From positions 3,596,001 to 3,660,000 of the forward strand of contig NZ_VFOW01000001.1 of the NCBI RefSeq assembly GCF_006716355.1: DNA of 64,000 nt, read 5' to 3'. Source of the DNA: Stackebrandtia endophytica. GTDB taxonomy: Bacteria > Actinomycetota > Actinomycetes > Mycobacteriales > Micromonosporaceae. The position numbers and the translations under genes are program-made. Under the pieces are notes generated by a model, which was not told the DNA's origin, did not search any database, and saw nothing but the letters and a program-made list of their open reading frames with translations. Shown one piece after another: positions 51,873 to 60,172 of the stretch; position 1 is the stretch's first letter, and each line of letters begins with the position of its first letter.

Positions 51873-53336
51873 TCAGACCGCCCGGACCGCCGACATCCGC
51901 CAGGTGTTGGCGGCGGTTCCCAACGGCAGACGCCTGGGATACGGGCCGACCGTGAAATCGGCGTAGCGGGCGTACCGGGCCAGGCGCTCGGCGACACCCG
52001 CGACGGATCGGATGCACAGTCGGCCACCGTCGATATCGGCGTCTCCGGGACGAAAACCAATGAGCGCCAACACCCTGCGATACAGAACCGCCTCGTTTCC
52101 GTCGCCACCACACCGGCCGGTCAGGAAGTCCAGGTCGCGTTGCATCGCCTCGGTGAGCCGGTCGACGTCCAACCGGGTCGCGGTCTCGGCCAGCGTCTCC
52201 AACTCGGTCAGAGCCCGGTCCTTGACGGCTCGTTCATGGTCGCGCCGGAAGAAGTTCTCATAGTCGTTGCCGTCCGCGTAGGGCTCGGTACCGGTTGCAG
52301 CCCAATACAACCAACGCCTCGGAGAACCTTCGGCCCGCGTCGGGATCCGACCCACCGTGGCGACCTGCGGCACCAACTGGCCATCCTGCCGATACGCCCG
52401 AAACGCCGAGATCTTCTCCCCGATGTCCATGTCCTCCTCGAACGGTCGCTGCCGCGAGTAGCCGCCGACGCGGGCGTACACCTCGGCGGTGAACGCGGTG
52501 TTCCATCCGCTGGTGTTGAGCCGGTTCCAGGTGAAGTCATAGCCGGGGTTGCGATCCGGCCACATGCTCCGACGAGCCACCAACGCCTCGGTGAAGTTCC
52601 AGGAACGACGCATCAAGACCAGCAGCGGGTGCCGCGCCATCTGCCAGGGACACCGATCCTGTGCACCGCGCACCGAATCCAGTCCCGGGTCGCCGTCCAG
52701 CGTCGTGATCATGTAGGCCAACTGGCGCGGGTCCAGCCACGGCACGTCGGCGTCCTCGGAGGCCAGATACAGCGGCCCGGCCGGCTCGGGACGTTCGACG
52801 GACCGCCACAGCGCCACATCCGCGAGCAGCTTGCGCGCCATGGTGAGTGGCGCCTTCTCACCGTCGGGGTGAATGTACTCGGCGGCATGGGCGCGAAGAC
52901 CTTCACCACTCCACCGGTTCACCACGTCCGCGGTGCCGTCATCGGGCTCATCGGCGAACCTGTTCACCAGGGCCAGAACCTCGTAGTCATCACCGTGGAG
53001 TGGCCCACCGGTGAGATCGCGTTGATCCGCGTAACGGCTCAGCAGGCCACCGATCTGCCCCGCCTCGGTTCGGCAGGGCACCAGTGCCGATATCCGGCAC
53101 CGGGGGTGCATCGGTGGCAGCGTCGCGGCGATCTTCTCCACTGTGTCGCGGTAGCCGGTCGGTTGGTGGTCGAGATATTCCCGGACGGCGATGCGTTCCC
53201 GCCGAGCGTCGCGCACCGGGCGTCGGCCCTCGGCGTCGCGCCACGGATTGGTGCGACTGCCGTCCCCGTGCAGTGGTTCGGGGACGATGCCGTGCGCGGT
53301 GAGCAGGTCGAGGTGTTGCGTGAAACTCCATGGCAT
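51873..53336 (-). CDS. GT-A fold glycosyltransferase-like protein (paralogue B)
   Basis: 487 residues starting MPWSFTQHLDLLTAHGIV. It shares every main block with 40938-42398: ISALVPCRTEAGQIGGLLSR, YLASEDADVPWLDPRQ, FTWNRLNTSGWNTAFTAEVY, EEDMDIGEKISAFRAYR, EGSPRRWLYWAATGTEPY and DRLTEAMQRDLDFL. A 69-bp stretch (52470-52538) is base-for-base identical to 41532-41600, which points to recent duplication or gene conversion. The DxD-like DAD suggests a metal-dependent sugar transferase. The subfamily is unknown. The two copies frame the core of the metabolite locus. Confidence 0.75.
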   Translation of the reverse strand: MPWSFTQHLDLLTAHGIVPEPLHGDGSRTNPWRDAEGRRPVRDARRERIAVREYLDHQPTGYRDTVEKIAATLPPMHPRCRISALVPCRTEAGQIGGLLSRYADQRDLTGGPLHGDDYEVLALVNRFADEPDDGTADVVNRWSGEGLRAHAAEYIHPDGEKAPLTMARKLLADVALWRSVERPEPAGPLYLASEDADVPWLDPRQLAYMITTLDGDPGLDSVRGAQDRCPWQMARHPLLVLMRRSWNFTEALVARRSMWPDRNPGYDFTWNRLNTSGWNTAFTAEVYARVGGYSRQRPFEEDMDIGEKISAFRAYRQDGQLVPQVATVGRIPTRAEGSPRRWLYWAATGTEPYADGNDYENFFRRDHERAVKDRALTELETLAETATRLDVDRLTEAMQRDLDFLTGRCGGDGNEAVLYRRVLALIGFRPGDADIDGGRLCIRSVAGVAERLARYARYADFTVGPYPRRLPLGTAANTWRMSAVRAV

Positions 53337-53372
53337 GGCGACGAAGGGCTCCTCAACGGGTCGACGTTCGGT

Positions 53373-54107
53373 TCAACGGGAGAGCAGTCGGGTACGAATC
53401 GCGGCGGTGGTGGCGTCAGTGAGCCCGGCGGTGGTCAGGAACCGCTCGATCGAACCGTGGCGGTGCCGGAACTCGGTGAGGAAGCGGCGCATGGTCCCCA
53501 CGGGTGCCCGGTACCAGGGGCACATGGTGTAGATGTTCTCGCCGTTGACGCGGGCCCAGGTCGTGTACCGGGCGTTGGCGGCGGAGCTTCGGGCGTAGTC
53601 GGCGTCGATGTCGGTATCGGACACTCCAAGTAGCGCCAGCAACAGGGCGCACACCACGCCGGTGCGGTCGCGACCCGCCCAGCAGTGCACCACGAGGGGC
53701 AGGGCGTCCTCCCGCGCGGCGAACCCGAGGATGTGGACGAGCCGGGCCGCGGTCTCGTCGACCAGGTCCTGGTAGCGGTCGGACAGGAACGGTGACAGTT
53801 CGTCGCTCTCGAACCAGGGTGCGGGTCCCCATTCTCGATGTCCCGGATCGATGTTGTGGTAGGCGATCTCGGGCCAGTCGGGTATGCGGCCGTCCTGTTC
53901 CACCTCGGAGGCGCGCCGCAGGTCGATCACGGTGCGGATGCCGAGGTCGGCGAACGCGGCGCGGTCGGTCTCGCGGAGTCCGGCGAGTGAGTCGGAGCGA
54001 TACACCCGGCCGGACCGGACTCGGTGGTTTCCGGCGGGAAGGCCGCCGAGGTCTCGAAAGTTGAACACCCCGGGGAACAGTTGATCCGTTTCCTTGTCAC
54101 GGGACAT
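53373..54107 (-). CDS. Tyrosine/serine phosphatase-like protein (DSP superfamily)
   Basis: 244 residues. NFRDLGGLPAGNHRVRSGRVYRSDSL is the classic N-terminus of the PF13350-type phosphatases, and VVHCWAGRDRTGVVCALLLALLG carries the CX5R loop (Cys, Arg). IRTVIDLRRASEVEQDG supplies the general-acid region upstream. It hydrolyses a phosphoester of a protein or small molecule. The ATG is 6 nt behind TACGAT on the minus strand, so a leaderless promoter of its own is likely. It lies between the glycosyltransferase and the exporter. It could remove a phosphate put on the product by the kinase at 50911, a common export-and-activate scheme; this is inference. Confidence 0.85.
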   Translation of the reverse strand: MSRDKETDQLFPGVFNFRDLGGLPAGNHRVRSGRVYRSDSLAGLRETDRAAFADLGIRTVIDLRRASEVEQDGRIPDWPEIAYHNIDPGHREWGPAPWFESDELSPFLSDRYQDLVDETAARLVHILGFAAREDALPLVVHCWAGRDRTGVVCALLLALLGVSDTDIDADYARSSAANARYTTWARVNGENIYTMCPWYRAPVGTMRRFLTEFRHRHGSIERFLTTAGLTDATTAAIRTRLLSR

Positions 54108-54185
54108 GTACTGATCGTATCGATTTGCCGAGCCTAAGTCGATAGATCTACCTATATAAATATCAATCTGGAATGGCGCGATCGG

Positions 54186-56027
54186 TTAGCGCGCAACGGG
54201 ATCGGTGTCTGCGTCTACTTCGGAGCTGTCGTGATCCCACACTCGTCGCATCGCCGGGCAGTCGGTCAGCAACTCGGCGAGTGTGCCGGTACCCACCACC
54301 TCGCCCGCCTCCAACACCACGATCGTGTCGGCCCGCGACAACGCGGCACGTCGATGCGACACCACCAGCAAGGTCTGCGGACCGACACCATCGGCCGCCG
54401 CGCTCGACAGCCGCTCCCACAGCAGCTCCTCGGTCTCCACGTCCAATGCCGAGGACATGTCGTCGACCACGAGCAGATCGGGCGATCGAACCAACGCCCG
54501 GGCGGCACCGGCACGTTGCACCTGGCCGCCCGACAACCGGACTCCCCGCGCACCGACCACCGTGTCCAACCCGTCCCGCATCTCGGCGATATCGCGGTCC
54601 AGGGCCGCCAACCGGATCGCCGCGGCCAACTCGTCCGGTCCTGCCGGCCAACCGAGCTGAATGTTCTCCCGCAACGACTCCGAGAACAGCCGTGGGACCT
54701 GGCCGACGTATGCGGCCCGGTCCGGAACCAGGAACGTCCCCGGGTCGTCGACGGCTTCACCGTTCCAGCGAACCGTGCCGGTGGCCGGCAACAGCCCCAG
54801 CAGGCCGCGGACCAATGTGGTCTTTCCCGCCGCCACCATCCCGGTGACCACGGTGAACGAGCCGCGCGGCAGATGCAGACTCACGTCCCGGACCCCGTTG
54901 CCGCTCTCGCCGTGTCGAACGGTCAAACCCTCCACCGACAACGACTCCAGCCGGTCGGTCCTGGTCGCCACCTCGGTCGACTCCTCGGGCGGTTCGTGGC
55001 GCAGCCACACCCCGGTCGGCCGTGACAGTTCGTCGGCGCCCTCGTGTTCGGCCATCAGGCGGGTCAGCCGGTTGGTGGCGACGGTGGCCTGGGGAACCAT
55101 GTACAGCATCCGGCTCAACACCCGCGGCAACATGGTGAGCCAGCCGACATACGTCATGAACAGCGCGAAATCGCCCACCGTGAACTCGCCGGATCGCATG
55201 GCCGACGCCGAGAGCAGCAACACCAGTCCCACACTGATCTCCACGGTGGACCCGGTGACGGTGTCCACCATGTCCATCGCCAACCGGTCGCGCACCTCCG
55301 CCTTGCGCCGCCGATCGTTGTGCTGCTTGAGACGATCGAGCACCGCCGCCTCCGCGCCGGTCGTCTTGATCGCCAACACACTCCCGAAGGTCTCCCCGAT
55401 GAACCCGGTCACCGCCGCCGCCAGTCGCCGAGTCCGGTCGTGGATCCGTTCGATGACGGCGCTCAGGAACCGGTTCAGGACCAGCACGACCGCCAGCGGG
55501 ATCAGGACCACCACCGTGATCAGCGGATCGATGGCGAGCATGATGCCGACGGCCGTGGCGGTGAACACCAGCGAACCCACCAGGTCCACCAGTCCGTCGG
55601 TGAGTTCGGTCAGATCGGAGGGGTCGTCACGGAACCGGGCCACCGCCTCCCCGGAGGAATGCGGCAGACGAGTGGACGCCGCGCCGCGCGACGACAGGAT
55701 CGATCGCAACGCGTTGGCACGCAACAGGGTCTCCGAACCGTGCGACCAATAGGGAACGATGCCCACGGCGAGCCAGAACATGACCCCGCGCAGTCCCTCG
55801 ACCACCACGAAGGCCGCGCACAACCACAACGCGGACTCCACCGACACCAACTCGTCCTGACTGAGCCGGTCGAACAATGCCTTGAGCAGCAGACCCGTTG
55901 CGATGGGTGCGAACAGGAACAATCCCCACAACAGCCCGGCACCCAGATAGTTCGCCGGTGCCACCCGGGTGAGTCGACGGACTACCAGCCACATCGGTCG
56001 ACGCCCGTTCGATCGTCTGGGCCGCAT
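54186..56027 (-). CDS. ABC exporter half-transporter with degenerate ATP site
   Basis: 613 residues, with six membrane helices (about 25-330) and one ATPase domain. Walker A is GMVAAGKTT, Q-loop AYVGQVPRLFSESL, signature RLSGGQVQR, H-loop VVSHRRA. Walker B reads LLVVDDMSSALD, so aspartate replaces the catalytic glutamate. Loss of that residue in only one partner is the hallmark of heterodimeric exporters such as TM287/288. The ATG at 56027 overlaps the stop of the partner gene by 1 nt. Probable function is export of the pathway product or a related amphiphile. Confidence 0.9.
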   Translation of the reverse strand: MRPRRSNGRRPMWLVVRRLTRVAPANYLGAGLLWGLFLFAPIATGLLLKALFDRLSQDELVSVESALWLCAAFVVVEGLRGVMFWLAVGIVPYWSHGSETLLRANALRSILSSRGAASTRLPHSSGEAVARFRDDPSDLTELTDGLVDLVGSLVFTATAVGIMLAIDPLITVVVLIPLAVVLVLNRFLSAVIERIHDRTRRLAAAVTGFIGETFGSVLAIKTTGAEAAVLDRLKQHNDRRRKAEVRDRLAMDMVDTVTGSTVEISVGLVLLLSASAMRSGEFTVGDFALFMTYVGWLTMLPRVLSRMLYMVPQATVATNRLTRLMAEHEGADELSRPTGVWLRHEPPEESTEVATRTDRLESLSVEGLTVRHGESGNGVRDVSLHLPRGSFTVVTGMVAAGKTTLVRGLLGLLPATGTVRWNGEAVDDPGTFLVPDRAAYVGQVPRLFSESLRENIQLGWPAGPDELAAAIRLAALDRDIAEMRDGLDTVVGARGVRLSGGQVQRAGAARALVRSPDLLVVDDMSSALDVETEELLWERLSSAAADGVGPQTLLVVSHRRAALSRADTIVVLEAGEVVGTGTLAELLTDCPAMRRVWDHDSSEVDADTDPVAR

Positions 56028-57805
56028 CAGTTCTCCCTCTGCCGTGGCACCGGTGCACCGGTGACCTCGGTTCCATCGGACATCGCCAACAGTCGACTGA
56101 ACCGGCTGTCCGGGTCGGCCGCCAGTTCTTCGCGCGGCCCGAACTCGACGAGTCGGCCATCGGCCATCACCGCGATCTTGTCCACCATCGACAGTGATTG
56201 AAGTCGGTGCGCTATCAGGATTCCCGTCCTGTCGGCCAGCAGTCGGTCCATCGCGCCGGTGATGGCGCGCTCGGTGCCGGGGTCGAGCCGACTGGAGGCC
56301 TCGTCCAGGACCACCAATCCCGGATCCGACAGGAACGCCCTGGCGAACGCCAACAACTGGGCCTGGCCGGCCGAGACCCCCACGCCGTCGGGCCCCAGCG
56401 GGCTGTCGAGCCCGTCGGGCAGACTCGTGAGCCAATCGGCGAGTCCGACCCGGTCCAGCACCTCCGACAGTTCCTCATCGGTTGCCAGTCCGACGCGGAA
56501 CAGGGTCAGGTTGTCTCGAACCGAGGCGTCGAACAACTGGACGTCCTGGGTCACTATGCCGACGCGGGCACGCAGGTCCGCCTCCGCCGATTCCCGCAAG
56601 TCCACTCCGGCCAGCCGCACCATTCCGGCCGTCGGGTCGTAGAGCCGCAACACCAGGCGGGCGATGGTGGTCTTTCCACTCCCGGTGTGTCCCACCAACC
56701 CCAGGGTTTCACCGGCGGCGAGGGTGAAGTCGACCCGTCTGAGGACCGGCTCGTCGTCGTAGCCGAAGTCGACCTCCTCAAAGGACACGGATAGGGCGCC
56801 GCCGGACGGCAGCTCCGTCGCCGGGACCGCCTGAGGCAGGGTGCGGCGTTGCGCCAGCAACTCCCCGACGCGAGACATCGCCGCCAACGCCCGCTGATAG
56901 CTCTGCGCGTTCTCGATCAGGCGCTCGAACGGCACCCGCACCATCTGGGTGTACTGAAACAACAGCACGGTGGTTCCGACCGTCAGCGCATCGGCCTGCC
57001 GACTCCACACCGCCAGACCGAGCACGATCGCGGTGCCGATCGCGAAGGCCACCGTCGTTCCGGCGAACAGACCGCCACCGATCCATTCCGCGCGGACGTC
57101 CGCCCGATACAGTCGGGCGCTGCCCTGGTAGAACCGGCGCACCACGTGTGGCCCGGCTCCGTTGGCGCGCAGATCCTCCGCGCCGGCGAGCCGCTCCTCC
57201 AACTGCCCGTAGAGCTCGGCGGATCGCTGTCGTGCCTCGGTCGCGGCGGGCACGGCCAGCCCCTGGGTCTTCACCATCCAGAATCCGGCCAGTAGACAGA
57301 ACAGCGTGAGGGCTCCGCCGATCAACGGATCCACCGTGAAGACCACGACGATCACCCCGAGCAGGAACAGCACGCTGGCGACCACGTCGAGCAGGAACGT
57401 CACGATGAAGCCCGCCAACGCGGCCACGTCTCCGTCGACCCGTTCGATCATCTCCCCGGGGGTGCGTTGTCGGTGGTAGGGCATGTCCAGCGACAGCGCG
57501 TGTCCGGCGAGGTGTTCCCGTAGCCGGTTGGTTCCCTCCCAGGCGATTCGGCTGGCGATCCAGGCGGTGAGCATCCGAACCAGCTGACCGGCCAACGCCA
57601 GGCCGAGGTAGGCCAGTGCCAGCAGCGTCAGCGTGTGGACCGCTTCATTGGCGATGGCCCCGTCGACGAACAGTCGGGTCATCTGGGGGGCCAACAACGG
57701 CAGCACCGTTGCCGCGAGAATCGCCACGACCAGTGCGACGATGGCCCCACCGCCGGGTCTCAACTGTCGTAGCACCAGCCTGCGGGTCTCGGTGGTCAAT
57801 GCCAT
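56027..57805 (-). CDS. ABC exporter half-transporter, partner subunit
   Basis: 592 residues. Six helices occupy about 20-290, then the ATPase with Walker A GHTGSGKTT, Q-loop GIVTQDVQLFDASV, Walker B LVVLDEASSRLD with intact glutamate, and H-loop LIAHRLQS. The signature is GVSAGQAQL instead of LSGGQ, and this altered signature would face the degenerate Walker B of the partner, completing one dead and one active ATP site. It is first in the two-gene exporter unit, translated from an ATG at 57805. Confidence 0.9.
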   Translation of the reverse strand: MALTTETRRLVLRQLRPGGGAIVALVVAILAATVLPLLAPQMTRLFVDGAIANEAVHTLTLLALAYLGLALAGQLVRMLTAWIASRIAWEGTNRLREHLAGHALSLDMPYHRQRTPGEMIERVDGDVAALAGFIVTFLLDVVASVLFLLGVIVVVFTVDPLIGGALTLFCLLAGFWMVKTQGLAVPAATEARQRSAELYGQLEERLAGAEDLRANGAGPHVVRRFYQGSARLYRADVRAEWIGGGLFAGTTVAFAIGTAIVLGLAVWSRQADALTVGTTVLLFQYTQMVRVPFERLIENAQSYQRALAAMSRVGELLAQRRTLPQAVPATELPSGGALSVSFEEVDFGYDDEPVLRRVDFTLAAGETLGLVGHTGSGKTTIARLVLRLYDPTAGMVRLAGVDLRESAEADLRARVGIVTQDVQLFDASVRDNLTLFRVGLATDEELSEVLDRVGLADWLTSLPDGLDSPLGPDGVGVSAGQAQLLAFARAFLSDPGLVVLDEASSRLDPGTERAITGAMDRLLADRTGILIAHRLQSLSMVDKIAVMADGRLVEFGPREELAADPDSRFSRLLAMSDGTEVTGAPVPRQREN

Positions 57806-58051
57806 GGGCCGAGACTACGGAGAATGACCGGATGGTGCAATCCTTGTCACACAACGGTTTTCGTGATAGATAGGTGTCTCGACGGACCGGACGGGACGTC
57901 TGGCCATTGTGGCCAATACGGCGAGTGGTCCTCGCGGTCGTCGGCGGTCGGCCGCAATCCCCCAGAACATCTCATACCATGGGCATTGCAATATTACAAT
58001 CCATCGATCGTTCGAGGGCTATCCGTCGTTTGTCGGTGGTGGCGAAACGTT
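57806..58051. other. Intergenic region right of the exporter
   Basis: Divergent spacer between the exporter operon and the secreted nuclease. No supported gene. It marks the right edge of the metabolite locus on present evidence. Confidence 0.4.
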
Positions 58052-58079
58052 TTGCCTGTGAGGCTGTCAGACGTATAGA
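58052..58079 (+). promoter_or_regulatory. Promoter of the secreted nuclease gene
   Basis: TTGCCT (58052-58057), 16-bp spacer, TATAGA (58074-58079). It predicts a leader of about 45 nt containing AGAAAGGA before the ATG at 58130. Confidence 0.55.
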
Positions 58080-58129
58080 TCTATGACTGGCCCCGCCGGG
58101 GTCACACCAGAAAGGACCAGACGTTCACC

Positions 58130-59317
58130 ATGCTGACAAGAAAGGGCGCCGCGATCCTGACCGGGATCGTCGTGGGCGCCTCGGCGGCGTTGGGATCGGT
58201 GGCCTTCGCGTACTCCGAGCCCACCGACGCTCCGGCCGATTATTACAACGGCACCGAAGGGCTCACCGGTGACGAACTGAAGTCGGTGCTGCACGACATC
58301 ATCGACGACCACAACGCCTTGACCTACAGTCAGGTCAAGACCGCGATCGCCGACACCGATGCCGACCCGAACAACTCCGGCAACATCATCCTAATGTACT
58401 CGGGCGTCTCGGAACCGTACAGCAGCGGCAGTTGGAACCGCGAACACACGTGGGCCAAGAGCCACGGCGACTTCGGTACTGCGGTCGGACCCGGCACCGA
58501 CCTGCATCACCTGCGCCCCACCCTGATCGACGTCAACTCGCGGCGGAGCAACCTCGACTTCGACAACGGTGGCCAAGAGGTGCCCAACGCACCCGGCAAC
58601 TACTACGACGGTGACTCCTTCGAGCCGCGCGACGCGGTCAAGGGCGACGTCGCTCGGATGCTCTTCTACATGGCGGTTCGCTGGGAGGGTGACGACTCGT
58701 TCGCCGACCTGGAACTGAACGAGCAGGTCAACAACGGTAAGGCGCCGTACCACGGCAAACTGTCGGTGTTGATGGAGTGGTCGCAACAGGACCCGCCGGA
58801 CGCGTTCGAGAAGAACCGCAACGACGTCATCTTCGACTACCAGAACAACCGCAACCCATTTATCGATCACCCTGAATGGGTTAACGCGATCTGGGGCGAC
58901 GGCGAGAACCCGGACCCCGGGCCGGACCCGGATCCAGACCCGGACCCGGACCCGGACCCGACCGACCCGCCCGCGACCTGTGACGCGACCAGCTCCGGAC
59001 CGGTCACGTTGAAGGACAACGGAATCACCACCACCGACATCGCGATCAGCGGCTGCGACACCGACTCGCTGGCCAACAGCAGCATCGCGGTCGACATCAC
59101 CCACCCCGACCAGGGTGAGTTGTCGATCTACCTGTACGCGCCCGACGGCAGCTACTACGTCCTGAAGCGCAACGGTGGATCCGGCGCCGACCTCACCGAG
59201 ACCTACAGCGTCGACCTGTCCGGTGAGACCGCCAACGGCACCTGGACCTTGAGCGTCAAGGACTACGCCAGCGGCAACACCGGAACCATCAACGAGTGGG
59301 CAGTCAGCCTGTCCTAG
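58130..59317 (+). CDS. Secreted endonuclease I-like nuclease with C-terminal P-domain
   Basis: 395 residues. The signal peptide MLTRKGAAILTGIVVGASAA ends near residue 28. The nuclease domain (about 35-250) is of the bacterial endonuclease I/EndA type, with the catalytic histidine (His106) in WNREHTWAKSHG, then DLHHLRPTLIDVNSRRSN and a C-terminal FEKNRNDVIFDYQNNRNPFIDHPEWV. A (Asp-Pro)n linker of about 20 residues leads to a proprotein-convertase P-domain (GPVTLKDNGITTTDIAIS...TGTINEWAVSL), usually a binding or stabilising module on proteases. It is exported and degrades extracellular DNA or RNA. Fusion to a P-domain is uncommon. Confidence 0.9.
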   Translation: MLTRKGAAILTGIVVGASAALGSVAFAYSEPTDAPADYYNGTEGLTGDELKSVLHDIIDDHNALTYSQVKTAIADTDADPNNSGNIILMYSGVSEPYSSGSWNREHTWAKSHGDFGTAVGPGTDLHHLRPTLIDVNSRRSNLDFDNGGQEVPNAPGNYYDGDSFEPRDAVKGDVARMLFYMAVRWEGDDSFADLELNEQVNNGKAPYHGKLSVLMEWSQQDPPDAFEKNRNDVIFDYQNNRNPFIDHPEWVNAIWGDGENPDPGPDPDPDPDPDPDPTDPPATCDATSSGPVTLKDNGITTTDIAISGCDTDSLANSSIAVDITHPDQGELSIYLYAPDGSYYVLKRNGGSGADLTETYSVDLSGETANGTWTLSVKDYASGNTGTINEWAVSLS

Positions 59318-59343
59318 AACCTGTCTTCGAACCTCGTCCGTCC
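59316..59343. repeat. Solo end of the MITE-like element family
   Basis: AGAACCTGTCTTCGAACCT and the following CGTCCGTCC match the right terminus of the element at 33351-33533 (read inward) at 24 of 28 positions. As in that element, the match begins at a stop codon, here the TAG of the nuclease gene. No second terminus is visible. Confidence 0.45.
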
Positions 59344-59369
59344 CGGTCGCCTCGTCGGTGGCCGGGACG
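59339..59369 (+). terminator. Hairpin after the nuclease gene
   Basis: CGTCCCGG and CCGGGACG form a perfect 8-bp stem, followed by TTCG. Confidence 0.5.
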
Positions 59370-59432
59370 TTCGCATCTTCGAGGGTTCGACGATGCGGTG
59401 GGCCGGCGGTGATCGCCGCCTATGCTGGCTCG

Positions 59433-59969
59433 GTGACCGAGATCGATGAACAGGGCCGTCCCGAGCCGCCGCTCGCCGCCGCCGAACTCGCCACCCTGCT
59501 GGGGTTTCTGGAGTTCCAACGCGCGACGTTCCGATGGAAGACCGACGGGCTCGACGCGGCCGGATTGAACGTGTCGGTCGCGGCCTCGACCATGACGTTG
59601 GGTGGCCTACTCAAGCATCTGTCCTTCGTGGAGGACTACTGGTTCTCGGTGCGGCTGTTCGACCGTCGGCCGCATCCACCGTGGGACTCCCCGGAAGCCG
59701 ACGACCCGGAGTGGGAGTGGCATTCGGCCGCCGACGATCCACCGGAACTGCTGCGCCAGCAGTGGCGGGAGACGGTGGAACGGTCGCGAGCACGCGTCAC
59801 CGAGGCGATGTCCGGCGACGGCCTGGACATGGTCACCATCCGGCCGCGGAGTAACGGAGAATCGTCCAGCCTCCGGTGGATCCTGGTCCACATGATCGAG
59901 GAGTACGCCCGGCACAACGGCCACGCCGACTTCATCCGAGAGCAGATAGACGGCCAGACCGGCGAGTGA
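59433..59969 (+). CDS. DinB family (DUF664) protein
   Basis: 178 residues, predicted four-helix bundle. ELATLLGFLEFQRATFRWKTDGLDAAGLN starts the bundle. A metal-binding His lies in LGGLLKHLSFVEDYWF, and the closing helix RWILVHMIEEYARHNGHADFIREQ supplies the other His residues, the typical His triad of the DinB/YfiT/mycothiol-transferase superfamily. It may be a thiol-dependent S-transferase, perhaps using mycothiol. The GTG start lies 6 nt behind TATGCT, so leaderless. No operon partner. Confidence 0.85.
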   Translation: MTEIDEQGRPEPPLAAAELATLLGFLEFQRATFRWKTDGLDAAGLNVSVAASTMTLGGLLKHLSFVEDYWFSVRLFDRRPHPPWDSPEADDPEWEWHSAADDPPELLRQQWRETVERSRARVTEAMSGDGLDMVTIRPRSNGESSSLRWILVHMIEEYARHNGHADFIREQIDGQTGE

Positions 59970-60037
59970 GGCCCTCACCGAGTGTCGGACCTCAGGTGCA
60001 CCGTCGCTAGTGACCGGGCCGCTAACGTGTCGACATA

Positions 60038-60172
60038 GGTCCCGACGGCTGGCTAGCCGAACTGGACAGACTGCGTGAACGTTTTCGGGAAGCGCAGGCG
60101 CGCAAGGAGTTCCGTGCGCAGTTCCACTATGACCTGAACGATGGCTTGACGGTGCGGCGGATCGACGAGTAA
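60038..60172 (+). pseudogene. Possible gene remnant of 44 codons without a start codon
   Basis: Open frame GPDGWLAELDRLRERFREAQ and onward to LNDGLTVRRIDE, stop at 60170-60172. The composition is strongly coding-like (amphipathic helix then strand), yet the frame has a stop just upstream and no ATG, GTG or TTG at its beginning. It may be the 3' scar of a deleted gene, possibly lost in the same event that collapsed the neighbouring cas operon. Family not recognised. Confidence 0.3.

Noticed and set aside
54186..56435. Longer version of the ABC half-transporter starting at 56435
   Set aside because: The added segment overlaps the ATPase domain of the partner gene out of frame; the ATG at 56027 couples to the partner's stop.
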